A stretch of DNA of 13,774 nucleotides from NCBI GenBank assembly GCA_046160725.1, contig JBJXHB010000452.1:1-13774 (forward strand), given 5' to 3'. Origin of the DNA: JBJXHB01 sp046160725. GTDB taxonomy: Bacteria > Pseudomonadota > Gammaproteobacteria > Burkholderiales > Burkholderiaceae_C. Positions within the stretch are counted from its first letter, which is position 1. Each line of letters begins with the position of its first letter. A program made the position numbers and the translations under genes. Below the pieces are notes generated by a model, which saw only the letters and a program-made list of their open reading frames with translations, searched no databases and was not told the DNA's origin. Positions 5,065-13,179 of the stretch are shown one piece after another.

Positions 5065-7908
5065 ATGGCCGTGACGACCGTCGCCCAGCTCGCTGCCGAG
5101 CTGCAACGACCCGCTGCGACGCTGCTGGAGCAGCTGCAGTCGGCCGGCGTCGCCAAGCGCTCGCCGGATGACAACGTGACCGAAGGCGACAAGGAGCGCC
5201 TGCTGGAGTTCTTGCGCATTGCGCATGGCACCGGCAGCAGCGAGCGCAAGAAGATCACGCTGACCCGCAAGTCCACCAGTGAGATCAAGCAGGCTGATGC
5301 GTCCGGCAAGGCCCGAACCATCCAGGTCGAGGTTCGCAAAAAACGGACATTCGTCAAGCGCGACGATGCGCCAACCGAAGCCCAGCCCGTTGAGCCGGAT
5401 GCGGAGGAACTGGCCCGCCGCGAGGAAGAGGCGCAGGCCCAGGCCGAGGCCCTTCGTCGCCAGGAGGCGGAGCTGGCGGAGCAACGCCGCCAGCGTGAGG
5501 AGCAGGAGCGCCGCGACCGCGAGGCTGCCGAAGCAGCCGCCCGTGAGGCCGCTGAAGCTGCCGCCCGCGCCGCCGAGGAGGCCGCCGCCCGAGCGGCCGC
5601 GGCTGCGATCGAGAAGGCATCCGGCAGTCCGGCTGCGCCCACCGAGCCGGTGAAGCCGGCCGCCGTCGAGCCGCCCAAGCCGCCCGCCGAGCCGCCCAAG
5701 CCGACAGTGCGGGTGGTCAAGGCCGCCGACGCCGATGCGGTGGAGAAGCAACGCATGGCCGACCTGGAGCGGCGCCGCCGTCAGGCCGAAGCCGAGGCGG
5801 CCGCCATCCGGGCCATGATGGCAGCGCCCAAGAAGGTGCTGACCGCCAAGAAGCCTGAGGAGGCCAAGCCGGCCGCCGCCAAGGAAGGCATCACCGGAAC
5901 CATCCACAAGCCCAAGGCAGGCGCGCCAGCGGCACCCGGTGCCGCGGCAAAGCCGGGCGACAAGAAGTCCGTCAAGTCGGAAAAGCTGTCGTCCAGCTGG
6001 GCCGACGACGCTGCCAAGAAGCGGCAGGGCCTGAAGACCCGGGGTGGTGACAGCGCCGGCTCCAGGGCCGGCTGGCGCGCCCCGCGCGGTGGCCGCCGTG
6101 GTGACCGCAGTGAGCGCGAGGACAGTGGGTTCGTCGCCCCGACCGAGGCGGTTGTTCAGGAGGTGCACGTCCCTGAAACCATCAGCGTGGCCGACTTGGC
6201 CCACAAGCTGTCGGTCAAGGCCAGCGAGGTCATCAAGCAGATGATGAAGCTGGGGCAGATGGTCACCATCAACCAGCAGCTGGACCAGGAGACCGCGATG
6301 ATCGTGGTCGAAGAAATGGGCCACAAGGCGCTGGCCGCCAAGCTGGACGACCCGGAGGCCTTCAGCGAGGAAGAGACCGCCGCGCAGGGTGGCAATCAAG
6401 TGCCGCGCGCGCCGGTCGTCACGGTCATGGGCCACGTCGATCATGGCAAGACCTCGCTGCTGGACTACATCCGCCGCTCTCGCGTCGCGGCGGGTGAAGC
6501 TGGCGGCATCACGCAGCACATCGGCGCCTATCACGTCGAGACGCCGCGCGGCATGATCACCTTCCTGGACACCCCGGGCCACGAGGCCTTTACGGCCATG
6601 CGGGCGCGTGGCGCCAAGGCGACCGACATCGTCATACTGGTGGTGGCCGCCGATGATGGCGTCATGCCCCAGACCAAGGAGGCCATCCATCATGCCAAGG
6701 CCGCCAAGGTGCCCATCGTGGTGGCCGTCAACAAGATCGACAAGCCCGAGGCAAACCTAGAGCGCGTCAAGGGCGAGCTGGTGGCTGAGCAAGTGGTGCC
6801 GGAGGAGTTCGGCGGCGAGTCGCCGTTCGTCCCGGTGTCGGCCCGCACCGGCGAGGGCATCGATGCCCTGCTGGAGCAGGTGCTGTTGCAGGCCGAGGTG
6901 CTGGAACTGACGTCAGCGGTCGATGCCATGGCCAAGGGCCTGGTGATCGAAGCGCGCCTGGACAAGGGCCGCGGCCCGGTGGCCACGGTGCTGGTGCAAT
7001 CCGGCACGCTGCGTCGTGGCGACGTCGTGCTGGCGGGCTCCAGCTATGGCCGCGTTCGGGCCATGCTGGACGAGACGGGCCGCAATGCCGCAGAGGCCGG
7101 GCCGTCGATTCCGGTGGAAATCCAGGGCCTGACCGAGGTGCCGGCCGCTGGTGACGAGTTCATGGTGCTGGCCGATGAGCGACGGGCGCGCGAGATCGCG
7201 ACCTTCCGCCAGGGCAAGTACCGCGACGTCAAGCTGGCCAAGAAGCAGGCCGCGAAGCTGGAGAACATCTTCGAGCACCTGGGTGCAGGCGCGGTTCAGA
7301 CGCTGTCGCTGATCATCAAGGCAGACGTGCAGGGTTCGCAGGAGGCTCTTGCCACGTCGCTGCTGAAGCTGGCCACGCCGGAGGTCAAGGTGCAGATCGT
7401 GCATGCGGCCGTCGGTGGCATCAGCGAAAGCGACATCAACCTCGCCATCGCATCGAAGGCCGTGGTCATCGGCTTCAACGTGCGGGCCGATTCCGGTGCG
7501 CGCAAGCTGGCCGAGGGCAACGCGGTCGACCTGCGCTACTACAACATCATCTATGACGCGGTCGACGAGGTAAAGGCCGCCATGGCCGGCATGCTGGCGC
7601 CCGAGCAGCGCGAGCAGGTCATCGGTGGCGCGCAGGTGCGCCAGGTGTTCCGCATCACCAAGATCGGCGTGGTGGCGGGCTGCATGGTCACCGGTGGCGT
7701 CGTCAAGCGGTCGTCTCGGGTCCGGGTGCTGCGCGACAACGTGGTGGTGCACTCTGGCGAGCTGGACAGCCTCAAGCGCTTCAAGGACGACGTCCGAGAG
7801 GTCAAGGAGGGCTTCGAGTGCGGCCTGTCGTTGAAGAACTACAACGACATTGCCGAGGGGGACTTGCTCGAGTTCTTCGAGATCACGGAGGTGGCGCGGA
7901 CGTTGTGA
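5065..7908 (+). CDS. infB: Translation initiation factor IF-2
   Basis: GTPase that brings fMet-tRNA to the 30S P site and drives 50S joining. 947 residues, the long proteobacterial form. Domains in order: IF2_N helical domain (about 1-52); IF2-associated basic stretch (about 65-103); a long charged, Ala-rich linker (about 110-340) that begins with a helical Glu/Arg/Ala segment and continues into Pro/Ala/Lys-rich and Gly/Arg-rich parts; a second IF2_N domain (about 363-415); the G domain with G1 GHVDHGKT 456-463, DTPGH 502-506, NKID 556-559 and SARTGEG 592-598; then domains II, III and the fMet-tRNA-binding C2 domain ending in FFEITEVARTL. All GTP-binding motifs are intact. The start follows AAGGA at 9-nt spacing and agrees with the family N-terminus. 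Internal starts giving shorter isoforms, as in E. coli, are possible but not evident here. Confidence 0.98.
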   Translation: MAVTTVAQLAAELQRPAATLLEQLQSAGVAKRSPDDNVTEGDKERLLEFLRIAHGTGSSERKKITLTRKSTSEIKQADASGKARTIQVEVRKKRTFVKRDDAPTEAQPVEPDAEELARREEEAQAQAEALRRQEAELAEQRRQREEQERRDREAAEAAAREAAEAAARAAEEAAARAAAAAIEKASGSPAAPTEPVKPAAVEPPKPPAEPPKPTVRVVKAADADAVEKQRMADLERRRRQAEAEAAAIRAMMAAPKKVLTAKKPEEAKPAAAKEGITGTIHKPKAGAPAAPGAAAKPGDKKSVKSEKLSSSWADDAAKKRQGLKTRGGDSAGSRAGWRAPRGGRRGDRSEREDSGFVAPTEAVVQEVHVPETISVADLAHKLSVKASEVIKQMMKLGQMVTINQQLDQETAMIVVEEMGHKALAAKLDDPEAFSEEETAAQGGNQVPRAPVVTVMGHVDHGKTSLLDYIRRSRVAAGEAGGITQHIGAYHVETPRGMITFLDTPGHEAFTAMRARGAKATDIVILVVAADDGVMPQTKEAIHHAKAAKVPIVVAVNKIDKPEANLERVKGELVAEQVVPEEFGGESPFVPVSARTGEGIDALLEQVLLQAEVLELTSAVDAMAKGLVIEARLDKGRGPVATVLVQSGTLRRGDVVLAGSSYGRVRAMLDETGRNAAEAGPSIPVEIQGLTEVPAAGDEFMVLADERRAREIATFRQGKYRDVKLAKKQAAKLENIFEHLGAGAVQTLSLIIKADVQGSQEALATSLLKLATPEVKVQIVHAAVGGISESDINLAIASKAVVIGFNVRADSGARKLAEGNAVDLRYYNIIYDAVDEVKAAMAGMLAPEQREQVIGGAQVRQVFRITKIGVVAGCMVTGGVVKRSSRVRVLRDNVVVHSGELDSLKRFKDDVREVKEGFECGLSLKNYNDIAEGDLLEFFEITEVARTL

Positions 7909-7930
7909 CCCTCCGGTCACGCGCCCGCAG

Positions 7931-7955
7931 CAGACCCCGCCGCCGGCGGGGTTTG
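7931..7955 (+). other. Strong GC hairpin between infB and rbfA
   Basis: Bases 7931-7941 pair with 7945-7955: an 11-bp stem (core CCCCGCC/GGCGGGG, one G-T wobble) closed by a 3-nt GCC loop. Only a short TTTG overlaps and follows the stem, so it is a poor intrinsic terminator. It ends 6 nt before the rbfA Shine-Dalgarno sequence AAGGGG (7962-7967). It may act as a partial terminator, a processing/stability element or a brake on rbfA translation. Confidence 0.55.
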
Positions 7956-7972
7956 CGCTTCAAGGGGCCAGC

Positions 7973-8338
7973 ATGCGACACAAGCGTTCCATTCCCAACC
8001 GCGGCTTCCGGGTCGCCGATCAGATCCAGCGAGACCTGTCGGACCTGATCCGCGGTCTCAAGGATCCACGTATCGGCATGGTGACCATCAATGCGGTCGA
8101 GGTGACCCCGGACTATGCCCATGCCCAGGTGCACTTCTCGCTGCTGGTGGGCGACCCGGCGGCCTGCCAGGCGGCGCTGAACGAGTCTGCTGGCTGGTTG
8201 CGCAATGGCCTGTTCAAGCGCCTTGCCATCCATACCGTGCCCACGCTGCACTTCCACTTTGACCGCAGCATCGAGCGCGCGGCCGAACTGGGCGTGCTGA
8301 TCCGCCAGGCGAACGCCACCCGCGCCGCCGAGGACTGA
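7973..8338 (+). CDS. rbfA: 30S ribosome-binding factor RbfA
   Basis: Small KH-fold protein that binds immature 30S subunits, acts on 16S rRNA 5' end maturation and is released late in assembly. 121 residues, usual length. Recognisable parts: the basic N-terminus MRHKRSIPNRGFRVADQIQRDLSDLI, DPRIGMVTINAVEVTPD (about 31-47), then SAGWLR with the kinked-helix element, and VPTLHFHFDRSIERA (about 89-103). The frame is open further upstream to 7850, but that part overlaps infB. The ATG at 7973 is 5 nt after AAGGGG and matches the family start. It is separated from infB by the hairpin at 7931-7955 and from truB by 4 nt. Confidence 0.96.
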   Translation: MRHKRSIPNRGFRVADQIQRDLSDLIRGLKDPRIGMVTINAVEVTPDYAHAQVHFSLLVGDPAACQAALNESAGWLRNGLFKRLAIHTVPTLHFHFDRSIERAAELGVLIRQANATRAAED

Positions 8339-8342
8339 CCGC

Positions 8343-9308
8343 GTGACCACCGCCCGCCCATCCCGCCCGCCACGCCGTGCCTTGCACGGTGTGCTGCTGC
8401 TGGACAAGCCGGTTGGGATGTCGAGCCACGACGCACTGCAGGCGGCGCGTCGTCTCCTCAACGCCGACAAGGCGGGCCATACAGGCACCTTGGACCCCCT
8501 GGCCAGTGGGCTGTTGCCCCTGTGCATGGGAGCTGCAACCAAGTTCGCGCAGGTCTGTCTGGACGCCGACAAGCGCTATCGCGCCACCTTGCGGCTGGGC
8601 GAGCGCACGACAGGCGGTGATGCCGAAGGCGAGGTCATCGAACGCCGCCCGGTCCATGTCGATGGCGCGCAGCTGCAGCGATCCCTGCGGGCCTTTGTTG
8701 GCGACATCGACCAGGTGCCGCCGATGCTGTCCGCGCTCAAGAAGGATGGGCGACCCTTGTACGCCTACGCGCGCGAGGGCATCGAAGTCGAACGACAACC
8801 GCGGCGCGTCACCATCCACGCCCTGGACCTCATCCGCTTCGAAGCCGATGAGGTGGAGATCGATGTGAGCTGCAGCAAAGGGACCTATATCCGAACCCTG
8901 GCCGAGGACATCGGCGAGCGGCTTGGCTGCGGCGCTCACCTGCGCGCCTTACGCCGCACTGGTGCCGGACGCCTGCAAGTGGCCGATGCTGTAACGCTGG
9001 ACCAGCTGCAGCGCCTGGAATCGGCCGCCCGTGAGGCCCTGCTGCGGCCGGTGGACGAACTCCTGTCGGCCTGGCCTCAGATCGAGCTGGCCGATGCGGA
9101 CGCGGCGCGTTTCCTGCAGGGTCTCAGCCGCCGTATCGCGCAGCCCGACCTTGAGGCGGTGCGGGTCCGCGGGCCCCAGGGCTTCCTGGGCACCGGGCGG
9201 CTGTTCGCAGGCGAGCTGCACCCCATACGTGTGCTCAGTTCAGCTGAGGTTCAGGGACTGTCCGGTCCGACAACGAAGACGGGCCATCCGGCCGCCAACA
9301 CGGCCTGA
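8343..9308 (+). CDS. truB: tRNA pseudouridine(55) synthase TruB
   Basis: Converts U55 in the T-loop of most tRNAs to pseudouridine, and also acts as a tRNA folding chaperone. 321 residues (E. coli 314). GVLLLDKPVGMSSHDAL (about 16-32) opens the catalytic domain; the catalytic aspartate is D51 in HTGTLDPLASGLLP. The RYRATLRLGERTTGGDAEG stretch and CSKGTYIRTLAEDIGERLGCGAHL follow, and a C-terminal PUA-like domain spans about 235-300. The start is GTG at 8343, 4 nt after the rbfA stop; GAGG within the rbfA end (8330-8333) serves as Shine-Dalgarno sequence. The next in-frame ATG lies inside the conserved domain (residue 26), so GTG is required. The last ~20 residues look like an unconserved tail. 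Confidence 0.96.
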   Translation: MTTARPSRPPRRALHGVLLLDKPVGMSSHDALQAARRLLNADKAGHTGTLDPLASGLLPLCMGAATKFAQVCLDADKRYRATLRLGERTTGGDAEGEVIERRPVHVDGAQLQRSLRAFVGDIDQVPPMLSALKKDGRPLYAYAREGIEVERQPRRVTIHALDLIRFEADEVEIDVSCSKGTYIRTLAEDIGERLGCGAHLRALRRTGAGRLQVADAVTLDQLQRLESAAREALLRPVDELLSAWPQIELADADAARFLQGLSRRIAQPDLEAVRVRGPQGFLGTGRLFAGELHPIRVLSSAEVQGLSGPTTKTGHPAANTA

Positions 9309-9329
9309 AGGGCCTGGAACGAGAAACCC

Positions 9330-11147
9330 ATGACCCGCCCGATCCGCAACATCGCCATCATTGCCCACGTCGATCATGGCAAGACCACGCTGGTCGACCA
9401 GCTGCTGCGCCAGAGCGGCACGTTCCGCGACAACCAGCAGGTCGCCGAGCGTGTGATGGACAGCAACGACCTGGAGCGCGAGCGCGGCATCACCATCCTG
9501 GCAAAGAACTGCGCGGTCCAGTGGCGCGAAACCCATATCAACATCGTCGACACCCCAGGGCATGCCGACTTCGGCGGCGAGGTGGAGCGCGTGCTGTCGA
9601 TGGTGGACGGCGTGCTGCTGCTGGTGGACGCCGTCGAGGGGCCGATGCCGCAGACGCGCTTTGTCACGCGCAAGGCGCTGGCCCTTGGCCTGAAGCCCAT
9701 CGTCGTGGTCAACAAGGTGGACCGGCCCGGATCGCGCCCGGACTTTGTGATCAACGCCACCTTCGACCTCTTCGACAAGCTCGGGGCCACCGAAGACCAG
9801 CTGGACTTCCCGGTGGTTTTCGCCTCCGGCCTGAACGGCTGGGCCACGCTGGAAAACGGCGCCATCGGTACCGACCTGGCGCCGTTGTTCGACGCCGTGG
9901 TCACCCATGTGCCGGCGCACGAAGGCAGCCCTGACGCGCCCCTGCAGCTGCAGATCTGCTCGCTGGACTACTCGAGCTACGTCGGGCGCATCGGTATCGG
10001 CCGCGTCAATCAGGGCACGCTGCGCGCCGGTGTGGATATTGCCGTCTACGCGGGTCCGGATTCGGCGCCGCGCAAGGCGCGCTTGAGTCAGATCCAGATG
10101 TTCGAGGGTCTGGAGCGGCAGCTGACCGACAGCGCCGGACCGGGTGACATCGTGCTGGTCGCCGGCATCGAGAACATCGGCATCGGCGAGACCATCACCA
10201 CGCCCGAGGATCCGTTGCCACTGCCGTTGCTGCAGATCGATGAGCCGACGCTGACGATGAACTTCTGCGTCAACACCAGTCCGCTGGCCGGGCGCGAGGG
10301 CAAGTTTGTGACCAGCCGCCAGATCCGCGACCGGCTGGACCGCGAGCTGCAAAGCAATGTGGCCCTGCGCGTGAAGGACACCGACGAGGACGGCATCTTC
10401 GAGGTCTCCGGTCGAGGCGAACTGCACCTGACCATCCTGCTGGAGAACATGCGCCGCGAGGGCTACGAGCTGGCCGTCAGCAAGCCGCGCGTGGTGTTCC
10501 ACGAGGTCAATGGGGAGCGCCACGAGCCCATCGAGCTGGTCACCGCCGACGTCGAAGACCAGCACCAGGGCGGCCTGATGCAGGCCATGGGTGAGCGCAA
10601 GGCCGAGCTGGTGAATATGGAGAGCGACGGCCGAGGCCGGGTCCGCCTGGAGTACCGCATTCCGGCGCGCGGTCTGATCGGTTTCTCCAACGAGTTCATG
10701 AACCTGACCCGCGGCACCGGGCTGATCAGCAACATCTTTGAAGGCTGGGAGCCCTACAAGGGTGAGATCGAAGGCCGCAAGAATGGCGTGCTGATCAGCA
10801 TGGACGACGGCGAGATCGTCACCTATGCACTGGGCAAGCTGGACGATCGCGGCCGCATGTTCGTGCGAGCCGGCGACCCGGTCTACGAGGGCATGATCGT
10901 CGGCATCCACACCCGTGACAACGACCTGGTGGTCAATGCGGTGCGCGCCAAGCAGCTGACCAACTTCCGTGTCAGCGGCAAGGAAGATGCCATCAAGATC
11001 ACGCCGGCGATCGAGCTGTCGCTGGAGTACGCGGTGGAGTTCATTGCCGACGACGAGCTGGTGGAAATCACGCCCAAGTCCATCCGCCTACGCAAGCGTT
11101 GGCTGAAGGAGCACGACCGCAAGCGCGCCCAGCGCGAGGCCGCCTGA
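9330..11147 (+). CDS. typA: Translational GTPase TypA/BipA
   Basis: Ribosome-associated GTPase of the EF-G/LepA class, involved in 50S assembly at low temperature and in stress or virulence responses; cytosolic. 605 residues, full length. G domain: AHVDHGKT 12-19, switch I RERGITI from residue 50, DTPGH 74-78, NKVD 128-131. It is followed by a beta-barrel domain II, two EF-G-like alpha/beta domains (SGRGELHL, then the EPIE... and GLIGF segments) and the BipA-specific C-terminal domain (NFRVSGKEDAIKITPAIELSLE) with a basic tail. ATG start 21 nt after truB; the Shine-Dalgarno sequence is weak (GGAA or GAG in the spacer). The order truB-typA is, to my knowledge, common in Burkholderiales. It is the second translational GTPase of the operon. 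Confidence 0.97.
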   Translation: MTRPIRNIAIIAHVDHGKTTLVDQLLRQSGTFRDNQQVAERVMDSNDLERERGITILAKNCAVQWRETHINIVDTPGHADFGGEVERVLSMVDGVLLLVDAVEGPMPQTRFVTRKALALGLKPIVVVNKVDRPGSRPDFVINATFDLFDKLGATEDQLDFPVVFASGLNGWATLENGAIGTDLAPLFDAVVTHVPAHEGSPDAPLQLQICSLDYSSYVGRIGIGRVNQGTLRAGVDIAVYAGPDSAPRKARLSQIQMFEGLERQLTDSAGPGDIVLVAGIENIGIGETITTPEDPLPLPLLQIDEPTLTMNFCVNTSPLAGREGKFVTSRQIRDRLDRELQSNVALRVKDTDEDGIFEVSGRGELHLTILLENMRREGYELAVSKPRVVFHEVNGERHEPIELVTADVEDQHQGGLMQAMGERKAELVNMESDGRGRVRLEYRIPARGLIGFSNEFMNLTRGTGLISNIFEGWEPYKGEIEGRKNGVLISMDDGEIVTYALGKLDDRGRMFVRAGDPVYEGMIVGIHTRDNDLVVNAVRAKQLTNFRVSGKEDAIKITPAIELSLEYAVEFIADDELVEITPKSIRLRKRWLKEHDRKRAQREAA

Positions 11148-11149
11148 CC

Positions 11150-12049
11150 ATGAGCCACGGCCGGGCGGTGGCCTTGATGGTGCTGGCCACGCTGATGTGG
11201 AGCATCGCCGGCGTGGTCTCGCGCTTCCTGGAGTCCGCCCGCCCTTTCGAGGTCACGTTCTGGCGCAGTGCCTTCAACGCCGCCGCCCTGCTGGTCGTGC
11301 TGCTGTGGCTGCGCGGCGGCCGCGGCCTGGTGCAGGCGCTGCGCAACGGCGGTTGGCCGCTGTGGGTCTCCGGCCTGTGCTGGATGACCATGTTCACCAA
11401 CTTCATGTTGGCGATCACCATGACCTCCGTGGCGTCGGTGCTGGTGATCATGGCCAGCACGCCGTTGGTGACGGCCCTGTTCTCGCGCCTGTTCCTCGGC
11501 CATCGGCTGCCGACGCGGACCTGGGCCGCCATCGTGCTGGCCGGCTGCGGCATCGCCTGGATGTTTGCTCTGGACGCGGCGGGTGGCGAAGGCTCGTACC
11601 TGGGTGTTCTGGTGGCAGCCGGCGTGCCCTTGGCCGCGGCCACCAACTGGACGCTGCTGCAGTGGGTCCACCAGCACCGCACCAGCGCGTCCGAGCCCGA
11701 GATGCTGCCGGCGGTCTGGATCGGCGCGCTGCTGTCGGCCCTGCTGATGCTGCCCATGAGCCTGCCCTTTGCCGCATCGGCGCATGACATCCAGCTCCTG
11801 GCGCTGCTGGGTGTCGTCCAGTTGTGCATACCGTGCCTGCTGGCCGTGCACCTGGCGAAATGGCTGCCGGCGCCCGAGCTGGCCCTGCTCGGCCTGCTGG
11901 AAGTGATCCTCGGCGTGCTGTGGACCTGGATCTGGGCCGGGGAGACACCCGCGCACCATGCCCTGACCGGCGGCGCATTGGTGATCGCGGCCCTGGTGGG
12001 CAACGAACTGTTGGGCCTGCGTCGCGCGCAGGTCGCTGCGACCAACTGA
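11150..12049 (+). CDS. EamA/DMT-family inner-membrane permease
   Basis: 299-residue integral membrane protein of the drug/metabolite transporter superfamily; substrate unknown. About ten hydrophobic helices can be drawn, in two EamA repeats: first repeat about residues 5-139 (starting RAVALMVLATLMWSIAGVVSR), second about 146-292 (GSYLGVLVAAGVPLAAATN to ALTGGALVIAALVGNELLG). The typical repeat end is seen in LGLLEVILGVLWTWIWAGE followed by the last helix. I chose the ATG at 11150, 2 nt after the typA stop; a longer reading from TTG (11099) would lie entirely inside typA and add a basic, unconserved stretch. GAGG at 11136-11139 could serve as Shine-Dalgarno sequence. The near-abutment suggests translational coupling to typA. 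Exporter of a metabolite or amino acid is the usual guess for the family, but nothing here identifies it. Confidence 0.88.
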   Translation: MSHGRAVALMVLATLMWSIAGVVSRFLESARPFEVTFWRSAFNAAALLVVLLWLRGGRGLVQALRNGGWPLWVSGLCWMTMFTNFMLAITMTSVASVLVIMASTPLVTALFSRLFLGHRLPTRTWAAIVLAGCGIAWMFALDAAGGEGSYLGVLVAAGVPLAAATNWTLLQWVHQHRTSASEPEMLPAVWIGALLSALLMLPMSLPFAASAHDIQLLALLGVVQLCIPCLLAVHLAKWLPAPELALLGLLEVILGVLWTWIWAGETPAHHALTGGALVIAALVGNELLGLRRAQVAATN

Positions 12050-12102
12050 AATCCCGGGCGGCAGACGCGACGCAACCCTGGACGCTGCATTCCCGATCAA
12101 CG

Positions 12103-13179
12103 ATGCCTCATCAGCTGACAAGCCCCCGCACCGCCGACCCGGACGCACCAGTGGTGGTGCGCTTCGCGGCCTTGGGCGATGTGGTGTTGCTCACCGTGCT
12201 TCTGCAGGCCCTGGCGCAGCGCTGGGGCCGGCCGGTGCATGTGCTGTCGTCGGGCCCATGGACACCCGTGCTGCTGGGTCAGGACCCGTCGGTCTCGGAG
12301 CTGAGGCTGGTGTCCAGCCGGCGCTCGCCGCACTGGCTGACGCCATCGCGCTGGGCGGCCGATGCCTGGCTTCGCGCCCACCGCGGCCCGGTCTACCACT
12401 GTGAACTCGACCGTTGGGCCGAACGCATCGTGCAGCGGGCCGGCATCGCCGAACACCGCATGGTGCGCGCCTGGAGCCATGCGCCCCAGGGCTGGTGCCA
12501 CTGGGCGGACTGGTGGCTCGACATCGCGGGCCGCGACCCGGCCGGCATCCAGGGGCCGGCCTTGGCGGCTGCGGCGCCAGCGCGGCCGCGCCTGCACCTG
12601 TCTCCCGCCTGGCGGGACGATTGCGATGCCTGGCTGCGGCAGCGGGGGCTGCAGGGGCGGCCATTGATCCTCCTGCAGCCCGGCAACAAGAAGACGTTCA
12701 AGCGCGGACGCATCGCCACGGCCGGACACGACAAGCACTGGCCGGCGACCCACTGGGGTGCGGTGGTGCGCGGCCTTTGGGCCAGCATGCCGGGCAGCGC
12801 GGTCCTGGTGTGCGGCAGCGAGCGCGAGTCCGGGCTGGCCCGGGAGATCCTCGACACCGCCGGCGCACCACCAGCCGGCCACGTGGCCGTGAACCTCGCG
12901 GCGGACCAACCGGCCCTGTCCATGCTGTGCGCGCTCACCGAGCGCGCCGCCGGCATGGTCAGCGTGGATACCGGACCCGCCCATGTGGCCGGCGCGATGG
13001 ATTGCCCGCTCGTGGTGATGTACGCCAGTGCCGGCTGGGGCCGCTGGAGGCCGCGCGCGGCAACCGCCGAGGTGCGGGTTCTCGGGCCTGAGGCACCGAC
13101 CGAAGGTGCCCGCCTGGAACAGATCACGCCGGACGAGGTGCTGGCTGAGTGGACCGCGCTTCGGAAAAGGTTTTCCTGA
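12103..13179 (+). CDS. Glycosyltransferase family 9 (heptosyltransferase-like) protein
   Basis: 358-residue GT-B-fold protein resembling ADP-heptose:LPS heptosyltransferases (GT9). The N-terminal donor-independent domain begins VVVRFAALGDVVLLT (residues 17-31), the family's usual opening. The C-terminal half carries ILLQPGNKKTFKRGR (about 189-203), HWPATHW (212-218), VLVCGSERE (234-242) and the signature SVDTGPAHVAGA (287-298), where the nucleotide-sugar is bound. No signal peptide; such enzymes act at the cytoplasmic face of the inner membrane. The middle (about residues 78-140) is unusually rich in Trp and His and does not look like WaaC or WaaF, so the sugar donor and acceptor are open. 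The ATG at 12103 is chosen because upstream codons overlap the permease; no clear Shine-Dalgarno sequence is seen. Confidence 0.82.
   Translation: MPHQLTSPRTADPDAPVVVRFAALGDVVLLTVLLQALAQRWGRPVHVLSSGPWTPVLLGQDPSVSELRLVSSRRSPHWLTPSRWAADAWLRAHRGPVYHCELDRWAERIVQRAGIAEHRMVRAWSHAPQGWCHWADWWLDIAGRDPAGIQGPALAAAAPARPRLHLSPAWRDDCDAWLRQRGLQGRPLILLQPGNKKTFKRGRIATAGHDKHWPATHWGAVVRGLWASMPGSAVLVCGSERESGLAREILDTAGAPPAGHVAVNLAADQPALSMLCALTERAAGMVSVDTGPAHVAGAMDCPLVVMYASAGWGRWRPRAATAEVRVLGPEAPTEGARLEQITPDEVLAEWTALRKRFS

Noticed and set aside
4690..6693. 667-codon - strand open frame opposite the nusA end and infB
   Set aside because: Low-complexity Leu/Gly/Arg/Ala product typical of an antisense shadow of the Ala/Glu/Lys-rich IF-2 linker; no domain and no credible ribosome-binding context.
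9240..10910. 556-codon - strand open frame opposite typA
   Set aside because: Shadow of the typA reading frame. The product is rich in His, Gln, Asp, Val and Leu as expected from reverse-complemented high-GC codons, with no family resemblance.
11824..12102. In-frame upstream extension of the GT9 gene into the permease
   Set aside because: The extension overlaps about 225 bp of the well-supported permease in another frame and encodes an Arg/Gly/Ala-rich stretch unlike any GT9 N-terminus. The family core starts at about residue 17 after the ATG at 12103.
13163..13176. GGAAAAGG-TTTTCC inverted repeat at the end of the GT9 gene as a terminator
   Set aside because: It can form only a 5-bp AT-containing stem with a 4-nt loop inside the last codons and has no following T-run.
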